From the NCBI GenBank assembly GCA_964501265.1, contig CAZCSK010000015.1, positions 1-50,858 on the forward strand: a stretch of DNA of 50,858 nt, read 5' to 3'. The notes under the pieces were generated by a model. The model saw only the letters and a list, made by a program, of their open reading frames with translations, made no database searches and was not told the DNA's origin. Source of the DNA: CAZCSK01 sp964501265 (GTDB lineage Bacteria > Actinomycetota > CADDZG01 > JAHWKV01). The position numbers were made by a program, and so were the translations under genes. Below, one piece after another: positions 5,843-14,741 of the stretch (positions are counted from its first letter, which is position 1; each line of letters starts with the position of its first letter).

Positions 5843-6277
5843 TTAACGGATAAATCTTTCAAGTCGATCCCGATCCTCCGGCGCGATTCGTTGTATCTCG
5901 GTAACCTCATCGAAGCCGGTATCGGGAGAAATGATCGTTTCGATTCCATATTCCAGACATGTGGCGATGTGTACGAGATCGCGTGCCTCCAAAGACTCAT
6001 ACCGCACCACGAGTCCCGGCATTCGTTGCATGACCGGCTGGGTTATGGATAAAACCGGCGCAAACAGATCCATTGCATTGCGGGCCATGTCAGCTCCGAC
6101 TTCTCGACGCGCGATCGCTGTAAAGCGATGGAATATCTCCTGGATGACCTCAGCCGATATGACCGCATCGAGCCGAGCGGATGCAACAAGGCCGAGAATG
6201 TAACGGCTGGGGTCACGAAGAGGATGTGGCTTACCCCCCGCGTACATGATCACCGCGGTATCAACAAACAGGGTCAA
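5843..6277 (-). CDS. PIN-domain toxin (VapC-like ribonuclease)
   Basis: A 144-residue PIN-domain protein, the Mg-dependent endoribonuclease toxin of a type II toxin-antitoxin pair. The N-terminal MTLFVDTAVIMY supplies the first acidic residue (D6). SAEVIQEIFHR gives E43/E47, ARDLVHIATCLEYG gives D100, and IISPDTGFDEV gives D119/D123, the expected acidic cluster of the active site. Length and order are complete. The start overlaps the stop of the antitoxin gene by 4 bases (ATGA, 6274-6277), so translation is coupled. VapC enzymes usually cut tRNA or rRNA loops; the target here is unknown. Confidence 0.85.
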   Translation of the reverse strand: MTLFVDTAVIMYAGGKPHPLRDPSRYILGLVASARLDAVISAEVIQEIFHRFTAIARREVGADMARNAMDLFAPVLSITQPVMQRMPGLVVRYESLEARDLVHIATCLEYGIETIISPDTGFDEVTEIQRIAPEDRDRLERFIR

Positions 6278-6510
6278 GCCCCGGCGCCTCGCAGGATCTC
6301 GGCCTTAATCGTCTCCCAGTCGGCAACGGGAGCGTTTAGCGCTTGAAGCGCTCGCAAAGCTTCCTCGCGCGAGCGTGGTGCAATATAAGTTTCGACAGCC
6401 TCGCGGATCACGGCGCCAACGGAAAGTCGCCGTTCTCGCGCGATCCGCTCGACGCGGGACCGCTGGTCAGGCGTCAGAAGCACTTGAACCCGTTCCGAGA
6501 GCATGTGCAT
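6274..6510 (-). CDS. Ribbon-helix-helix antitoxin (VapB/CopG-like)
   Basis: A 78-residue protein. Its N-terminal MLSERVQVLLTPDQRSRVER and RRLSVGAVIREAVETYI form a CopG-type ribbon-helix-helix, which binds DNA as a dimer and normally autorepresses the operon. The C-terminal tail (EEALRALQALNAPVADWETI) would wrap the toxin. It is the first gene of the pair. An ATG two codons downstream (6504) is an alternative start. ACTATAACATAG upstream on the plus-strand reading (6511-6522) is AT-rich and palindrome-like, fitting a promoter/operator. This is inferred from context. Confidence 0.85.
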   Translation of the reverse strand: MHMLSERVQVLLTPDQRSRVERIARERRLSVGAVIREAVETYIAPRSREEALRALQALNAPVADWETIKAEILRGAGA

Positions 6511-6615
6511 ACTATAACATAGTTCTCTGAGGCTTCTCCTTTGACGGCGCTCACTGAAATTCCCCAGGGGGAGGCCCGATCTACTCTCTGATCGTGGGCC
6601 ATTAAAACGGGATCT

Positions 6616-6924
6616 TCATGAGTGATGAGGAGCGGACGGGGCATCGTCGAGCTCAAAGAAGAGTTCGTCCGGGTAGCACCAGAACCAACCCTCTTCGGGC
6701 TCGAAGGAGCGGATGATCGGGTGCTTTGTCGCCTCGTGATGTCCGGTGGCGTGGCGGTTCTTGGAGTTGTCGCAGCAGCCGATATGGCCGCACGTCGAGC
6801 ACATCCTTAGATTCACCCACAATTCGCCCATTTGCAGGCACTCCATGCATCCGTCGCCAGACGGAGCGACATCTTGGATCTGATCGAGGTGGGTGCATTG
6901 GGCTTCGTGTTTTTCGGTAGACAT
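6616..6924 (-). CDS. UBP-type zinc finger protein
   Basis: A 102-residue stand-alone zf-UBP domain. The zinc ligands appear in family order: C10 and H12, C26 and C29 (GCMEC), C42 and C45 (MCSTCGHIGCC), C50, then His residues at 58, 62 and 68 (NRHATGHHEATKHP). SFEPEEGWFWCYPDELFFEL closes the fold. In eukaryotes the domain binds the ubiquitin C-terminus; bacterial members are widespread in actinobacteria with unknown function. The ATG at 6924 is divergent from the peptidase gene at 7053. The intervening 6925-7052 is AT-richer and likely contains both promoters. Confidence 0.85.
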   Translation of the reverse strand: MSTEKHEAQCTHLDQIQDVAPSGDGCMECLQMGELWVNLRMCSTCGHIGCCDNSKNRHATGHHEATKHPIIRSFEPEEGWFWCYPDELFFELDDAPSAPHHS

Positions 6925-7052
6925 GACTTAAGGTCCTTTGATCCGATATCTAAAGCACAACGTTAATGCACTCAGGATGATCAAACGTCTTCTGGGATAG
7001 GATTTCTTTCCGACTAGGCAGCTCCAACAAAAAAAGAGAGAAGGAGGGGCAT

Positions 7053-8912
7053 ATGCCTCCAAATGTGGGCTCGTTACCCGATCTCATACCGGCTGAAGCT
7101 CTTCTGGGCAATCCTGAGAAGATTCAGCCCCAGCTTTCACCAGATGGAACTAGGATGGCGTACATCGCGCCATTGAACGACGTCCTCAACGTATGGGTTG
7201 GGGCGGTAGGCAAAGACGACTACAAGCCGGTCACCAAGGACACCGATCGGGGTATAAGGGAATACTTCTGGGCCTATGACAACAAGCATTTGCTTTACAT
7301 CCAAGATATCGGTGGTGACGAGAACTGGCTGCTATATGCCGTCAACTTGGAGACTGGCGATATCCGCAACCTGACACCGTTCGAGAAGGTTCAGGTTCAG
7401 GTTGTTTCCCGCAACAAGGATCTGCCGGACGAGATCCTTGTTGGGATCAACAAAGATAATCCTCAAGCCCACGACGTTTATCACCTCCTCATCTCATCGG
7501 GCGAGCTAACCAAGGTTGCTGAGAACCCAGGAAACATCCTTGAATGGAAGTCCGACCGGGACCAGAAAGTCCGTGTTGCAGTTGCTGCGACGGAGGATGG
7601 CGGATTCGATCTCATGCATCGCAAGACCGAACAAGACCCGTTCGAGAAGCTGATCAGCTGGGGACCGGACGACGCGCTGAGCAGCGGACCTGTTGGCTTC
7701 AACAAAGCTGGAGACGCGATCTTCCTGCAGGACTCACGTAACGCCAATGCCAGCCGGTTGGTCAAGCTGGACATAGCCTCGAAGAAGGTCACGGTGATAG
7801 CTGAAGATCCGCAGTACGACGTTGGAGGAGTGTTCACCGACATCGATACTTACGAGCCCCTTGCAGTCGCGTTTACCAGGGACCGCAACGAGTGGGTAGT
7901 TCTTGACGATTCCATCAAGGGTGACTTCGACGCTATCAAGGGCCTGCACCACGGGGACTTCTTCGTAGTCGGCCGTGACCTTGCTGACAAGACCTGGCTG
8001 GTGGCATTTACAGCGGACAACGGTCCCATCTCGTATTTCGCGTTCGATCGAGCCACTAAGAAGGCAACCTTCCTATTCGACCATATTGCGGAACTCAAAA
8101 AGTACGAGCTAACGTCAGTTGAGCCATTCGAGTTCACCTCGCGCGATGGGTTGACGGTTCACGGTTACCTCGCTTTCCCCAAGGGGTCGGAGCGCAAGAA
8201 CCTTCCCACGGTCCTGAACGTCCATGGTGGTCCTTGGCATCGAGACATGTGGGGATTCGACCCAGAGACGCAATTGTGGGCTAACCGCGGATACTTGGTC
8301 ATTCAGATCAACTTCCGTGGCTCAACCGGATACGGCAAGGACTTCCTTAACGCAGGCAACCGCGAGTGGGGCGGCAAGATGCACGACGACCTCATCGATG
8401 GAGTGAACTGGGCCATCGAGAAGGGTTATGCGGATCCCAAGAAGATCGCTATCTACGGGGGGAGTTACGGCGGTTTCGCTGCGCTAGTAGGAGCAACTTT
8501 CACCCCGGACGTGTTCTGCTGCGCGGTGGACATCGTCGGTGTGAGCAACATCATTACCTGGATCAACACGATCCCACCTTATTGGAAGCCGATGCTGAAC
8601 ATGTTCAAGGACCGAGTCGGCGACCCGGAGAAGGACGAAGAGTTTCTCAAGAGCCGCTCGCCTTTGTTCAAGGTGGATCAGATCAAGATTCCGATGCTGA
8701 TCGCTCAAGGGGCGAACGATCCCCGGGTTCCTCAGGCCGAGTCGGAGCAAGTGGTTGCAGCGCTGAAAGAGAAGGGCATCGATCACCAATACATGCTGTT
8801 CGAAGACGAGGGACATGGGTTCGCCAAGCCGGAGAATCGGCTGAAGTTCTATGCGGCAGCGGAGAAGTTTCTCGCCAAGCACCTCGGAGGTAGGGCAGAG
8901 GGCGACCTCTAA
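7053..8912 (+). CDS. S9-family (prolyl oligopeptidase-like) serine peptidase
   Basis: A 619-residue protein. An N-terminal beta-propeller of WD/PD40-like blades (LSPDGTRMAYIAPLND, FWAYDNKHLLYIQD and others, residues about 20-340) is followed by an alpha/beta-hydrolase domain. The catalytic triad is Ser471 in GGSYGGFA, Asp556 in GANDPRVP and His588 in DEGHGF, and NVHGGPWHRDMWGF forms the oxyanion region. It likely degrades short peptides in the cytoplasm, as no signal peptide is visible. The ATG at 7053 follows a strong AGAAGGAGGGG site. A second, divergent S9 peptidase lies at 32610. Confidence 0.9.
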   Translation: MPPNVGSLPDLIPAEALLGNPEKIQPQLSPDGTRMAYIAPLNDVLNVWVGAVGKDDYKPVTKDTDRGIREYFWAYDNKHLLYIQDIGGDENWLLYAVNLETGDIRNLTPFEKVQVQVVSRNKDLPDEILVGINKDNPQAHDVYHLLISSGELTKVAENPGNILEWKSDRDQKVRVAVAATEDGGFDLMHRKTEQDPFEKLISWGPDDALSSGPVGFNKAGDAIFLQDSRNANASRLVKLDIASKKVTVIAEDPQYDVGGVFTDIDTYEPLAVAFTRDRNEWVVLDDSIKGDFDAIKGLHHGDFFVVGRDLADKTWLVAFTADNGPISYFAFDRATKKATFLFDHIAELKKYELTSVEPFEFTSRDGLTVHGYLAFPKGSERKNLPTVLNVHGGPWHRDMWGFDPETQLWANRGYLVIQINFRGSTGYGKDFLNAGNREWGGKMHDDLIDGVNWAIEKGYADPKKIAIYGGSYGGFAALVGATFTPDVFCCAVDIVGVSNIITWINTIPPYWKPMLNMFKDRVGDPEKDEEFLKSRSPLFKVDQIKIPMLIAQGANDPRVPQAESEQVVAALKEKGIDHQYMLFEDEGHGFAKPENRLKFYAAAEKFLAKHLGGRAEGDL

Positions 8913-8928
8913 TAGCCACAAACCAAGC

Positions 8929-8947
8929 GCCCCCCAAACGCGGGGGT
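8929..8947 (+). terminator. G/C hairpin between peptidase and glycosyltransferase genes
   Basis: CCCCC (8931-8935) pairs with GGGGG (8942-8946) around AAACGC, followed by TTCT. It is short and sits directly before the start at 8956, so it may act as a weak terminator or shape translation of the next gene. Confidence 0.35.
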
Positions 8948-8955
8948 TCTAAGGA

Positions 8956-10323
8956 ATGAACATCCTCTTCTGGCACGGCTACCTGCTGACCGGTACCGGC
9001 TCCAACATCTACACGTCGAACGTCTGCCGCACATTTCGCAAGGAAGGTCACAACATCTTCCTCATGTGCCAGCACCGGAGAACACCTCTGCCTCCATTTT
9101 TGGATGAAGAAGGCGACTTTGAAGGTGGCAATGAAAGCTATCGAACAGAACTGACGGGAGCCGAGCCTGCGTCTGGCAGGTGCAAACTCGTGCGGCCGGC
9201 AATTGGAGAACTACTACCTGTCTATGTGTACGAGGAGTATCCGCACATTGAGGCGAAGACTTTCGTGGACCTTTCGGAAGAAGAATTGCGGAGATACGTT
9301 GAGACTAACGTTGCGGCGATGGTGACTGCCATCGAGGATCACCAACCAGATGCAATCTTCGTCGGTCACGAGGTGATGGGCCCGTACATCGCCAAGTTGG
9401 CTTGCGAAAAAACCGGCACGAAGTATTCGGTCCAGCTCCATGGCAGCGCGCTCGAGTATGCAGTCAAGAAACAGGATCGTTACCGCCACTACGCCCTGGA
9501 AGGGCTCATGGGAGCGCATCGTGTCATAGGTGGCAGCAACTACATGTTGCGGGCCGCCATCGAAACGGTGCCGGGATGGGAGAAACGTGGTGTGGTGGTC
9601 AACCCCGGCTGCGACATCGACCTCTTTCGTTCGAAGAAAAAGCCTAGGTCGGGCGAGCCGGTCGTCTCGTTCGTCGGCAGGCTCATCCCCCAGAAAGGCG
9701 TGCACGATTTCATAGCCGCTCTCCCGCTTGTGAAGGCCTCACGTTTCAAGGTTGTTGTTGTCGGAGGAGGAAGGTTTGGCGAGCCCATCCGGGGGCTAGT
9801 GGAGGCATTCAAAACCGGAGAGATCTCCGATGCGGTCAAGCACATCCTCGACCAAGCCCCCGAGGAGATGACTAAGTCTTTCGCTCGTTTCTTCTCGAAC
9901 GGCCCGCAGAAGGACTACCTCGACAGAGCAAAGAAAATCTCCATCGAGTTTCGGGGGCACATCGATCACATCCCGCTGTCGAATGAGCTTCCCTCGTTCG
10001 ACGTGTTGGTCGTCCCTTCGATCGTCCCCGAGGCTTTCGGCATGGTGGCGGCCGAGGCGGCTGCGTGCGGAGTGCTTCCAATCGTCCCGAATCACTCGGG
10101 GATCAGTGAAGTCGGTGCGGCAATCGAGGAAGCTGTCGGTCGGAAAGGATTCTTGACCTTCGATTCCAGCGACTCGATCCGGTCGATGTCAGAGGCAATC
10201 GATCGAGTACTCAGTGTGGGGCGGGCACAACACTTCGAGATGGGTCACATCGCTTCACAATGCGCCACGCAGAACTGGGCCTGGGAGGGTGTCACCAAGC
10301 GTCTGCTGGAAGCCGCTTGGTGA
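8956..10323 (+). CDS. GT4-family glycosyltransferase
   Basis: A 455-residue GT-B glycosyltransferase. The N-terminal acceptor half begins MNILFWHGYLLTGTGSNIYT, with the glycine-rich turn typical of family 4. The C-terminal half has FVGRLIPQKGVHDFIAAL and the nucleotide-sugar E-x7-E motif (E359 to E367 in PEAFGMVAAEAAACG). An insert rich in charged residues at about 285-330 is unusual. It probably transfers a sugar to a lipid, glycan or small-molecule acceptor at the cytoplasmic face. No partner genes indicate the product. The ATG at 8956 has only weak Shine-Dalgarno options (GGGGG at 8942 or AAGGA adjacent). Confidence 0.85.
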   Translation: MNILFWHGYLLTGTGSNIYTSNVCRTFRKEGHNIFLMCQHRRTPLPPFLDEEGDFEGGNESYRTELTGAEPASGRCKLVRPAIGELLPVYVYEEYPHIEAKTFVDLSEEELRRYVETNVAAMVTAIEDHQPDAIFVGHEVMGPYIAKLACEKTGTKYSVQLHGSALEYAVKKQDRYRHYALEGLMGAHRVIGGSNYMLRAAIETVPGWEKRGVVVNPGCDIDLFRSKKKPRSGEPVVSFVGRLIPQKGVHDFIAALPLVKASRFKVVVVGGGRFGEPIRGLVEAFKTGEISDAVKHILDQAPEEMTKSFARFFSNGPQKDYLDRAKKISIEFRGHIDHIPLSNELPSFDVLVVPSIVPEAFGMVAAEAAACGVLPIVPNHSGISEVGAAIEEAVGRKGFLTFDSSDSIRSMSEAIDRVLSVGRAQHFEMGHIASQCATQNWAWEGVTKRLLEAAW

Positions 10324-10339
10324 GGAGGCTCTTTAAGAT

Positions 10340-11983
10340 TCAGGATACCCGGACGTCTCCCTGGCATGGCCCGGGCGAACGCACGTCGGAATCGCCCGCA
10401 GACCATTCTCCGCTGCGGTACCGCTTGCCCTCGTAGGGAAGCCTGTAACATCCTGCTGTCTGGGAGCCGGGGGCAGTTCCCGAAGGGTCCCACCAGATCG
10501 CGGTTGCGTCCTTTAGGAGAGTGTAGTTGCCGGGTGAAAAGTAGGCGGCCGGCTTGTACGGGCTAGCGCTCCCCGTGGAAGGGATGGCGTGCAGACCTTT
10601 GTCTATGCTCTCCGCCGAGAGTCGCGGACCGCCGGATTGGATTCCATAGAAGAGCATCGCGAGCTGGTCGTAGAGTTCCGCTACCGGCCCACCCCCGGGG
10701 CCCGTTGCGGGCTCTGGACATCTCGCGCACCCTTCCTTGTAAGCTCGGTACCAAGGCTGATCTACGATCGCGTCGCGTCGGTAGTCGAACGTGACCCCAA
10801 AAGCACTAGTCCACTGAGCGGGATTGGCGAACCGGGCCTCGCCATTCTGGTCGGACCCAGTAAGATCCTTGCTGCCTGGAACAACCCACTCCGGAAAGTA
10901 CCCGAGGTTTGTCGCGATGTTCGTACTTTGTATGCGGGCGATTCTTCCGAGAATCGGTATGACCGTGGTCACATTATCTTGCTTGAATTGTGCGAACGCG
11001 GCCGTGTTGGCTTGGGCGTTGTTGTTCTGGTTCGAGACTACCTCCACCTTTAGGTCGCATTGAGAACGGATCTCCGGGGCAAGAAGGTCGAATACGCCAT
11101 CACTGTCGTGAAAGATGGCGAACTTGCGAGTTCTTGCTTGGAGCAAGGGGTCTGCGGCGTATTGAGCCAGTTGGCCCTTGAGCTTGAGACAAACATAACT
11201 TGCCGTGATTCGCGCGTGATCCTCAAGGTCGGCACGAAAGCCGATGATGTAGGGCGCCTTGTCCTGATAGCTCTTGCGTTTTCGGGAGTCGTAGAGGACT
11301 CCGAGGGTTTTCTTATCCGCGAGAATGCTGGAGCCCACGGTGGCAAACGGTTTGTATTTCAGGTCATAGTCGGCGTGCGCCCCGGAGGCGTGGTCGGCGT
11401 AAAGATGGACCGTTCGACCATAGGTCTGGTAGCGGCTGTTGAAGAAGCGCATGTAGGCTGCGCAGGAAAGGTTCCTCCCGTTATCGTCGTCCTCAGGCAC
11501 GGTGGCGCAATCGATGACCTTGCGGTAATCGGGGTCCGTGTTTGCGTCACCGCCCACGTACATCACGACGGCTACTTCGTCACGCGTGACTCCCTTTGCG
11601 GTAGCCCCCCCGTTGTCGCCTTCGAAGAAGGCGACGCACGGCGGCGCGAGCAGGTCTTCGGTCTGCCGCGGGGGATTGCCAACGCATGATTTGAGCTTGG
11701 CCCGTTTCTGGGCGAGTGTGCCCAATTCGGCGGGACGGGCAGCCTGGGAGGTGCCCTCGGAGTTCCCGAACCCGATCCCGCCCGATCCCGCTTGTCCTAA
11801 TTCCGAAACGTCGCTCGAGCCCTGACCTGATCCGGGAACTGGTGCGAACTCTGCAAGGGTTGACGGTCCGGATTGGGGGACGTTGAGGGCGCTCGGCAAA
11901 AGCACCGCAAGAGCGGCCGCGGCGATGATGAAACCCAAGGCGGGATATCGGCGAACAACGGACGAGGGTTTTCGTGTGCCCAT
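10340..11983 (-). CDS. Membrane-anchored periplasmic binding protein (LivJ/K-like fold)
   Basis: A 547-residue type I periplasmic-binding protein related to branched-chain amino acid or amide receptors. The start is ATG at 11983 (MGTRKPSSVVRRYPALGF). The longer reading to 12163 would overlap the ankyrin gene. One membrane segment (IIAAAALAVLLPSALN) is followed by a Gly/Ser-rich linker, then the receptor (DEVAVVMYVGGDAN... KPFATVGSSILADKKT... WTSAFGVTFDYRRDAIVDQP). The anchor is a transmembrane helix rather than a lipobox, and no permease genes adjoin it. It may therefore be a sensor or an orphan receptor rather than a transporter subunit. It converges on the glycosyltransferase gene. Confidence 0.75.
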   Translation of the reverse strand: MGTRKPSSVVRRYPALGFIIAAAALAVLLPSALNVPQSGPSTLAEFAPVPGSGQGSSDVSELGQAGSGGIGFGNSEGTSQAARPAELGTLAQKRAKLKSCVGNPPRQTEDLLAPPCVAFFEGDNGGATAKGVTRDEVAVVMYVGGDANTDPDYRKVIDCATVPEDDDNGRNLSCAAYMRFFNSRYQTYGRTVHLYADHASGAHADYDLKYKPFATVGSSILADKKTLGVLYDSRKRKSYQDKAPYIIGFRADLEDHARITASYVCLKLKGQLAQYAADPLLQARTRKFAIFHDSDGVFDLLAPEIRSQCDLKVEVVSNQNNNAQANTAAFAQFKQDNVTTVIPILGRIARIQSTNIATNLGYFPEWVVPGSKDLTGSDQNGEARFANPAQWTSAFGVTFDYRRDAIVDQPWYRAYKEGCARCPEPATGPGGGPVAELYDQLAMLFYGIQSGGPRLSAESIDKGLHAIPSTGSASPYKPAAYFSPGNYTLLKDATAIWWDPSGTAPGSQTAGCYRLPYEGKRYRSGEWSAGDSDVRSPGPCQGDVRVS

Positions 11984-12065
11984 TACTGGAGCGACTCTAG
12001 CAGGCCTCCGGACTTTACGTCTGCCTCCTAGACCATCTTTTGGGTCTGCTCTAGACTGGCGTGCG

Positions 12066-12461
12066 ATGGACAAAGAGATCATAAGCGCGGCGAAGAAAGG
12101 CGATGCCGCAGGCGTGAAAGCGTTACTGGCTAAAAACAAGGGGCTGACCAGCGCTAAGGACAAAGATGGCTCGACCCCGCTGCACTGCGCGGCGTGGAAA
12201 GGCCATCTCGAGGTCGTAAGGATTCTGCTCGAAGCCGGCGCCGAGATAGAGGCTCAAAATCAGAACTCACATTGGGGCACGACGCCCTTGCATGCTGCGG
12301 CGCACGGCAACCAAAAGGCAGTGGTTGAACTGTTGATAGAGCGCGGAGCCGACGTCAACGCGAAGAGTCCGCTCAACAAAATGACTCCTCTGGGGCACTC
12401 GGCAGTTCACAAAGCGAAGGCGGTCGCCGATCTCTTGCGCAAGCACGGAGCGAAGCAATAG
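12066..12461 (+). CDS. Ankyrin-repeat protein
   Basis: A 131-residue protein made of about four ankyrin repeats. Clear consensus units are DKDGSTPLHCAAWKGHLEVV-RILLEAGAEIEAQN and SHWGTTPLHAAAHGNQKAVV-ELLIERGADVNAKS. A partial first repeat (DKEIISAAKKGDAAGVKALL) and a final capping repeat (NKMTPLGHSAVHKAKAVADL) flank them. It should act as a small protein-binding module in the cytoplasm. The ATG at 12066 is preferred because repeat 1 starts there; the reading back to 11883 overlaps the divergent receptor gene. No strong Shine-Dalgarno is seen, so it may be leaderless. Confidence 0.85.
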   Translation: MDKEIISAAKKGDAAGVKALLAKNKGLTSAKDKDGSTPLHCAAWKGHLEVVRILLEAGAEIEAQNQNSHWGTTPLHAAAHGNQKAVVELLIERGADVNAKSPLNKMTPLGHSAVHKAKAVADLLRKHGAKQ

Positions 12462-12463
12462 GG

Positions 12464-12536
12464 GTTGCAACCTGAAACGGGGAGGTGCGACCTCAAAGCG
12501 CGAACAGGTCCGGAGGCCGAGGTCGCGCCCCGAGCA
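12464..12536 (+). repeat. Dispersed hairpin repeat, family A, copy 1
   Basis: CTGAAACGGGGAGG (12472-12485) is followed by GCGACCTC (12487-12494), which pairs with GAGGTCGC (12519-12526) and encloses GGTCCGGAGG. Related copies lie at 36187-36310 (inverted) and 37098-37155. It sits between the convergent ankyrin and nitroreductase genes and could also act as a bidirectional terminator. Confidence 0.6.
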
Positions 12537-12570
12537 TTCCAAGGCGTTGGGTAAAATCCAGCGGAGCTAC

Positions 12571-14010
12571 CTAGTGCGGTGCCGGCTTGCCGATAGCCAC
12601 TTCCAACATGGGCTCGGAGTCCGTGGCGAAATACTTAGACACTTCTTCGTCATAGAAGGTGAGTCCGGTTGCTCCGAGCCCGGCCGCGTAGCTCGCGACG
12701 TACAAACGCCCGGAAATTATCGCCCCCTCCAGTTGCGCCGCGCGGTAGCCGCGAGGACCAAGCCTTCGCTCCGCCTCATCAAGATCCGCCATCGGAAAGA
12801 CAACGGCTGCGGCGTTGCCGCCGAGCGATTGATTCAAAGACAAAAATTGCCCGCTCTCGCGTGAGTTGGGGTCGGGCAAGAGCGTTTCCAAATTCTCGCC
12901 CGTCCATTTGCACCGCCCCGGTAGGATGCCCGTCAAGCCGTGAGCGATCACGAACAGCTCGTTGAAAGGTTCGCCCCAGTCCCCGGCGAAAGGGGCGGCC
13001 GCGTAATGAAGAATCGCTTGGAGAGTTGTTTGTTCGATCATCGCCTGATCGTCGAAATCCCGCGTCGAGCCGCGCTTCAGTATGACCTTCTCTACCGATC
13101 CGTTTTCCAGATGGGTGGGTGCAAGGGGAGCCTTCGATGCCCTATCCAATTTGGCGCGGACGCTGTCGACGGAGGAAATAGATGTTTGAAGATGGACCGC
13201 TGTGATCTCCGAGAACTCGTAAGGGTCTTTTGAGACGGGAGCAGCTGTTGCGGGGACGGGCTCGAATGTGGCCTTCGTCGCCAGAGCGCCTTCACCTATC
13301 GCAATCAGAGCGAGAGCCATCTCGGACCTCGCGTCTACGCCGATGATTCCGTTGACCAAGTTGTCGGCGAATACGGCCATGACTCGCGCCCGCTGCCCCA
13401 CCGAGTCCGCCAGGGCAAGGATGTTTGCGATGATCATGCCCGCGTCCCACCAAAGGTGGCGATATCCGCGGGGACCATACTTCCAGCCCGTGCGCCATGG
13501 GATGCCGCTGATGATGAGCACCACCGGATTGTTCATTAGGGAATCGTCACCCGTTGCGCGGGCAAGCGCCGGTCGAGGGTCCCCGTTGCCCAGAACTGTT
13601 AACTGCTTGTCCCTAGGATTTAGATGGTAGAGGCCGGCCGAGAGCCCGTCGAGGTCAGCGGTCGCGACGTAGACCTCGTTTGGGTGCAGCGCTCCAGCGG
13701 ACGCGTACGTGCGGAAGTAGCGGCCGGCAAGGCGCCCTTTTTTGAATCGCTTCGCACCCGCCCCTACCAAAAGAATCCGCGACAGCCCATCGAGGTCGAG
13801 AGCAGTGTGTATTTCTGGAGATTGAGTGCTCGATGTCCAAGCATCGATGTCTTCGGCGAGGTCGACGGTCGCCAGGTTTTCTTGAAAACTCCTGAACGGC
13901 TCCGGCCGCCGCTCAGGATCCATCCCCCTGGGCCTGCTGGGATCGTCCGATTGCCCGCCATGGCGGTCGGGATGGTGATTTGTGTGATCGTGAAATCTTC
14001 TCCAATCCAT
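12571..14010 (-). CDS. Tandem SagB/ThcOx-type nitroreductase-fold oxidoreductase
   Basis: A 479-residue protein with two nitroreductase-like domains, like SagB-type dehydrogenases (FMN enzymes that oxidise azolines in some RiPPs). Domain 1 (about 65-245) has RYFRTYASAGALHPNEVYVA, LYHLNPRDKQL, and the dimer/FMN helix HLWWDAGMIIANILALADSV. Domain 2 (about 300-470) has LKRGSTRDFDDQAMIEQTTL, LQAILHYAA and LEGAIISGRLYVASYAAGLG-ATGLTFYD. Its ATG is 2 nt after the livF stop, with AGAGGA upstream, so it is the last gene of the liv operon. No YcaO or precursor peptide is nearby. The substrate is unknown, and the operon suggests it is linked to something imported. Confidence 0.8.
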   Translation of the reverse strand: MDWRRFHDHTNHHPDRHGGQSDDPSRPRGMDPERRPEPFRSFQENLATVDLAEDIDAWTSSTQSPEIHTALDLDGLSRILLVGAGAKRFKKGRLAGRYFRTYASAGALHPNEVYVATADLDGLSAGLYHLNPRDKQLTVLGNGDPRPALARATGDDSLMNNPVVLIISGIPWRTGWKYGPRGYRHLWWDAGMIIANILALADSVGQRARVMAVFADNLVNGIIGVDARSEMALALIAIGEGALATKATFEPVPATAAPVSKDPYEFSEITAVHLQTSISSVDSVRAKLDRASKAPLAPTHLENGSVEKVILKRGSTRDFDDQAMIEQTTLQAILHYAAAPFAGDWGEPFNELFVIAHGLTGILPGRCKWTGENLETLLPDPNSRESGQFLSLNQSLGGNAAAVVFPMADLDEAERRLGPRGYRAAQLEGAIISGRLYVASYAAGLGATGLTFYDEEVSKYFATDSEPMLEVAIGKPAPH

Positions 14011-14012
14011 CG

Positions 14013-14741
14013 TTATTCCTCTCCCAAGTAAGCCTTCCTGACGGAGTCATTCGCCAGCAACTCTGCCGCATCGCCGGACAGGACCACTCTGCCAGTCTCC
14101 AGGACGTAGCCACGGTCGGCTCGGCGCAGCGCTTGTTGAGCGTTCTGCTCGACCAGCAAGATTGTGGTGCCCTGCCTATTGATCTCATCGATGATTGAGA
14201 AGATCTGTTGCACGAGCATCGGCGCTAGGCCCATCGAAGGTTCGTCGAGCAGCAGGACGCGAGGACGCGCCATGAGTGCGCGCCCGATGGCCAGCATCTG
14301 CTGTTCTCCTCCCGACAAGGTTCCTCCAGGCTGATTTCGCCGATCCTTTAAGATGGGGAACAAGGAGTACGAGCGTTCGTAGTCTTCGGATATGCCTTTG
14401 TGGTCCTTCCTGCTGTATGCGCCCATCGCGAGATTTTCAGCGACGGTCATTCCCGGAAATATGCCGCGCCCCTCGGGGGCTTGGCTGATGCCTTTTTGAA
14501 CAATCTCGTGCGGGGGGGTTTGGTGGATCGGTTCGCCTTCTAGAAGAATTTCTCCGCTGGTCACCGGCTGTATGCCGGAAACGCTCTTGAGAGTTGTTGA
14601 TTTCCCGGCCCCGTTGGCGCCGATGAGAGTTACGATTTCGCCCTCGGCGATCGTGAGCGAGATACCCTGCACCGCGCGCACCGTTCCGTAGTGGACGTGC
14701 ACGTCGCTGAGCTCCAGCAGAGGCGTTCCGTCAGGCGGCAT
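14013..14741 (-). CDS. livF: Branched-chain amino acid-type ABC transporter ATPase LivF
   Basis: A 242-residue ABC ATPase: Walker A GANGAGKST, Q-loop, signature LSGGEQQMLAIGRALM, Walker B VLLLDEPSMGLAP and the H-loop region (here TTILLVEQNAQQAL). The VEQN ending is characteristic of LivF rather than LivG. It forms the cytoplasmic ATPase pair with LivG. Its start overlaps the end of livG by 11 bases. The imported compound could be branched-chain amino acids, amides or aromatic compounds; family members vary. Confidence 0.9.
   Translation of the reverse strand: MPPDGTPLLELSDVHVHYGTVRAVQGISLTIAEGEIVTLIGANGAGKSTTLKSVSGIQPVTSGEILLEGEPIHQTPPHEIVQKGISQAPEGRGIFPGMTVAENLAMGAYSRKDHKGISEDYERSYSLFPILKDRRNQPGGTLSGGEQQMLAIGRALMARPRVLLLDEPSMGLAPMLVQQIFSIIDEINRQGTTILLVEQNAQQALRRADRGYVLETGRVVLSGDAAELLANDSVRKAYLGEE

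Noticed and set aside
11060..11689. 209-codon plus-strand open frame
   Set aside because: Lies wholly opposite the periplasmic-binding-protein gene, whose minus frame has family motifs; the plus translation has none.
12461..12570. tRNA or small RNA gene suggested by the strong hairpin
   Set aside because: No cloverleaf or conserved tRNA boxes; the structure is explained by the family A repeat.
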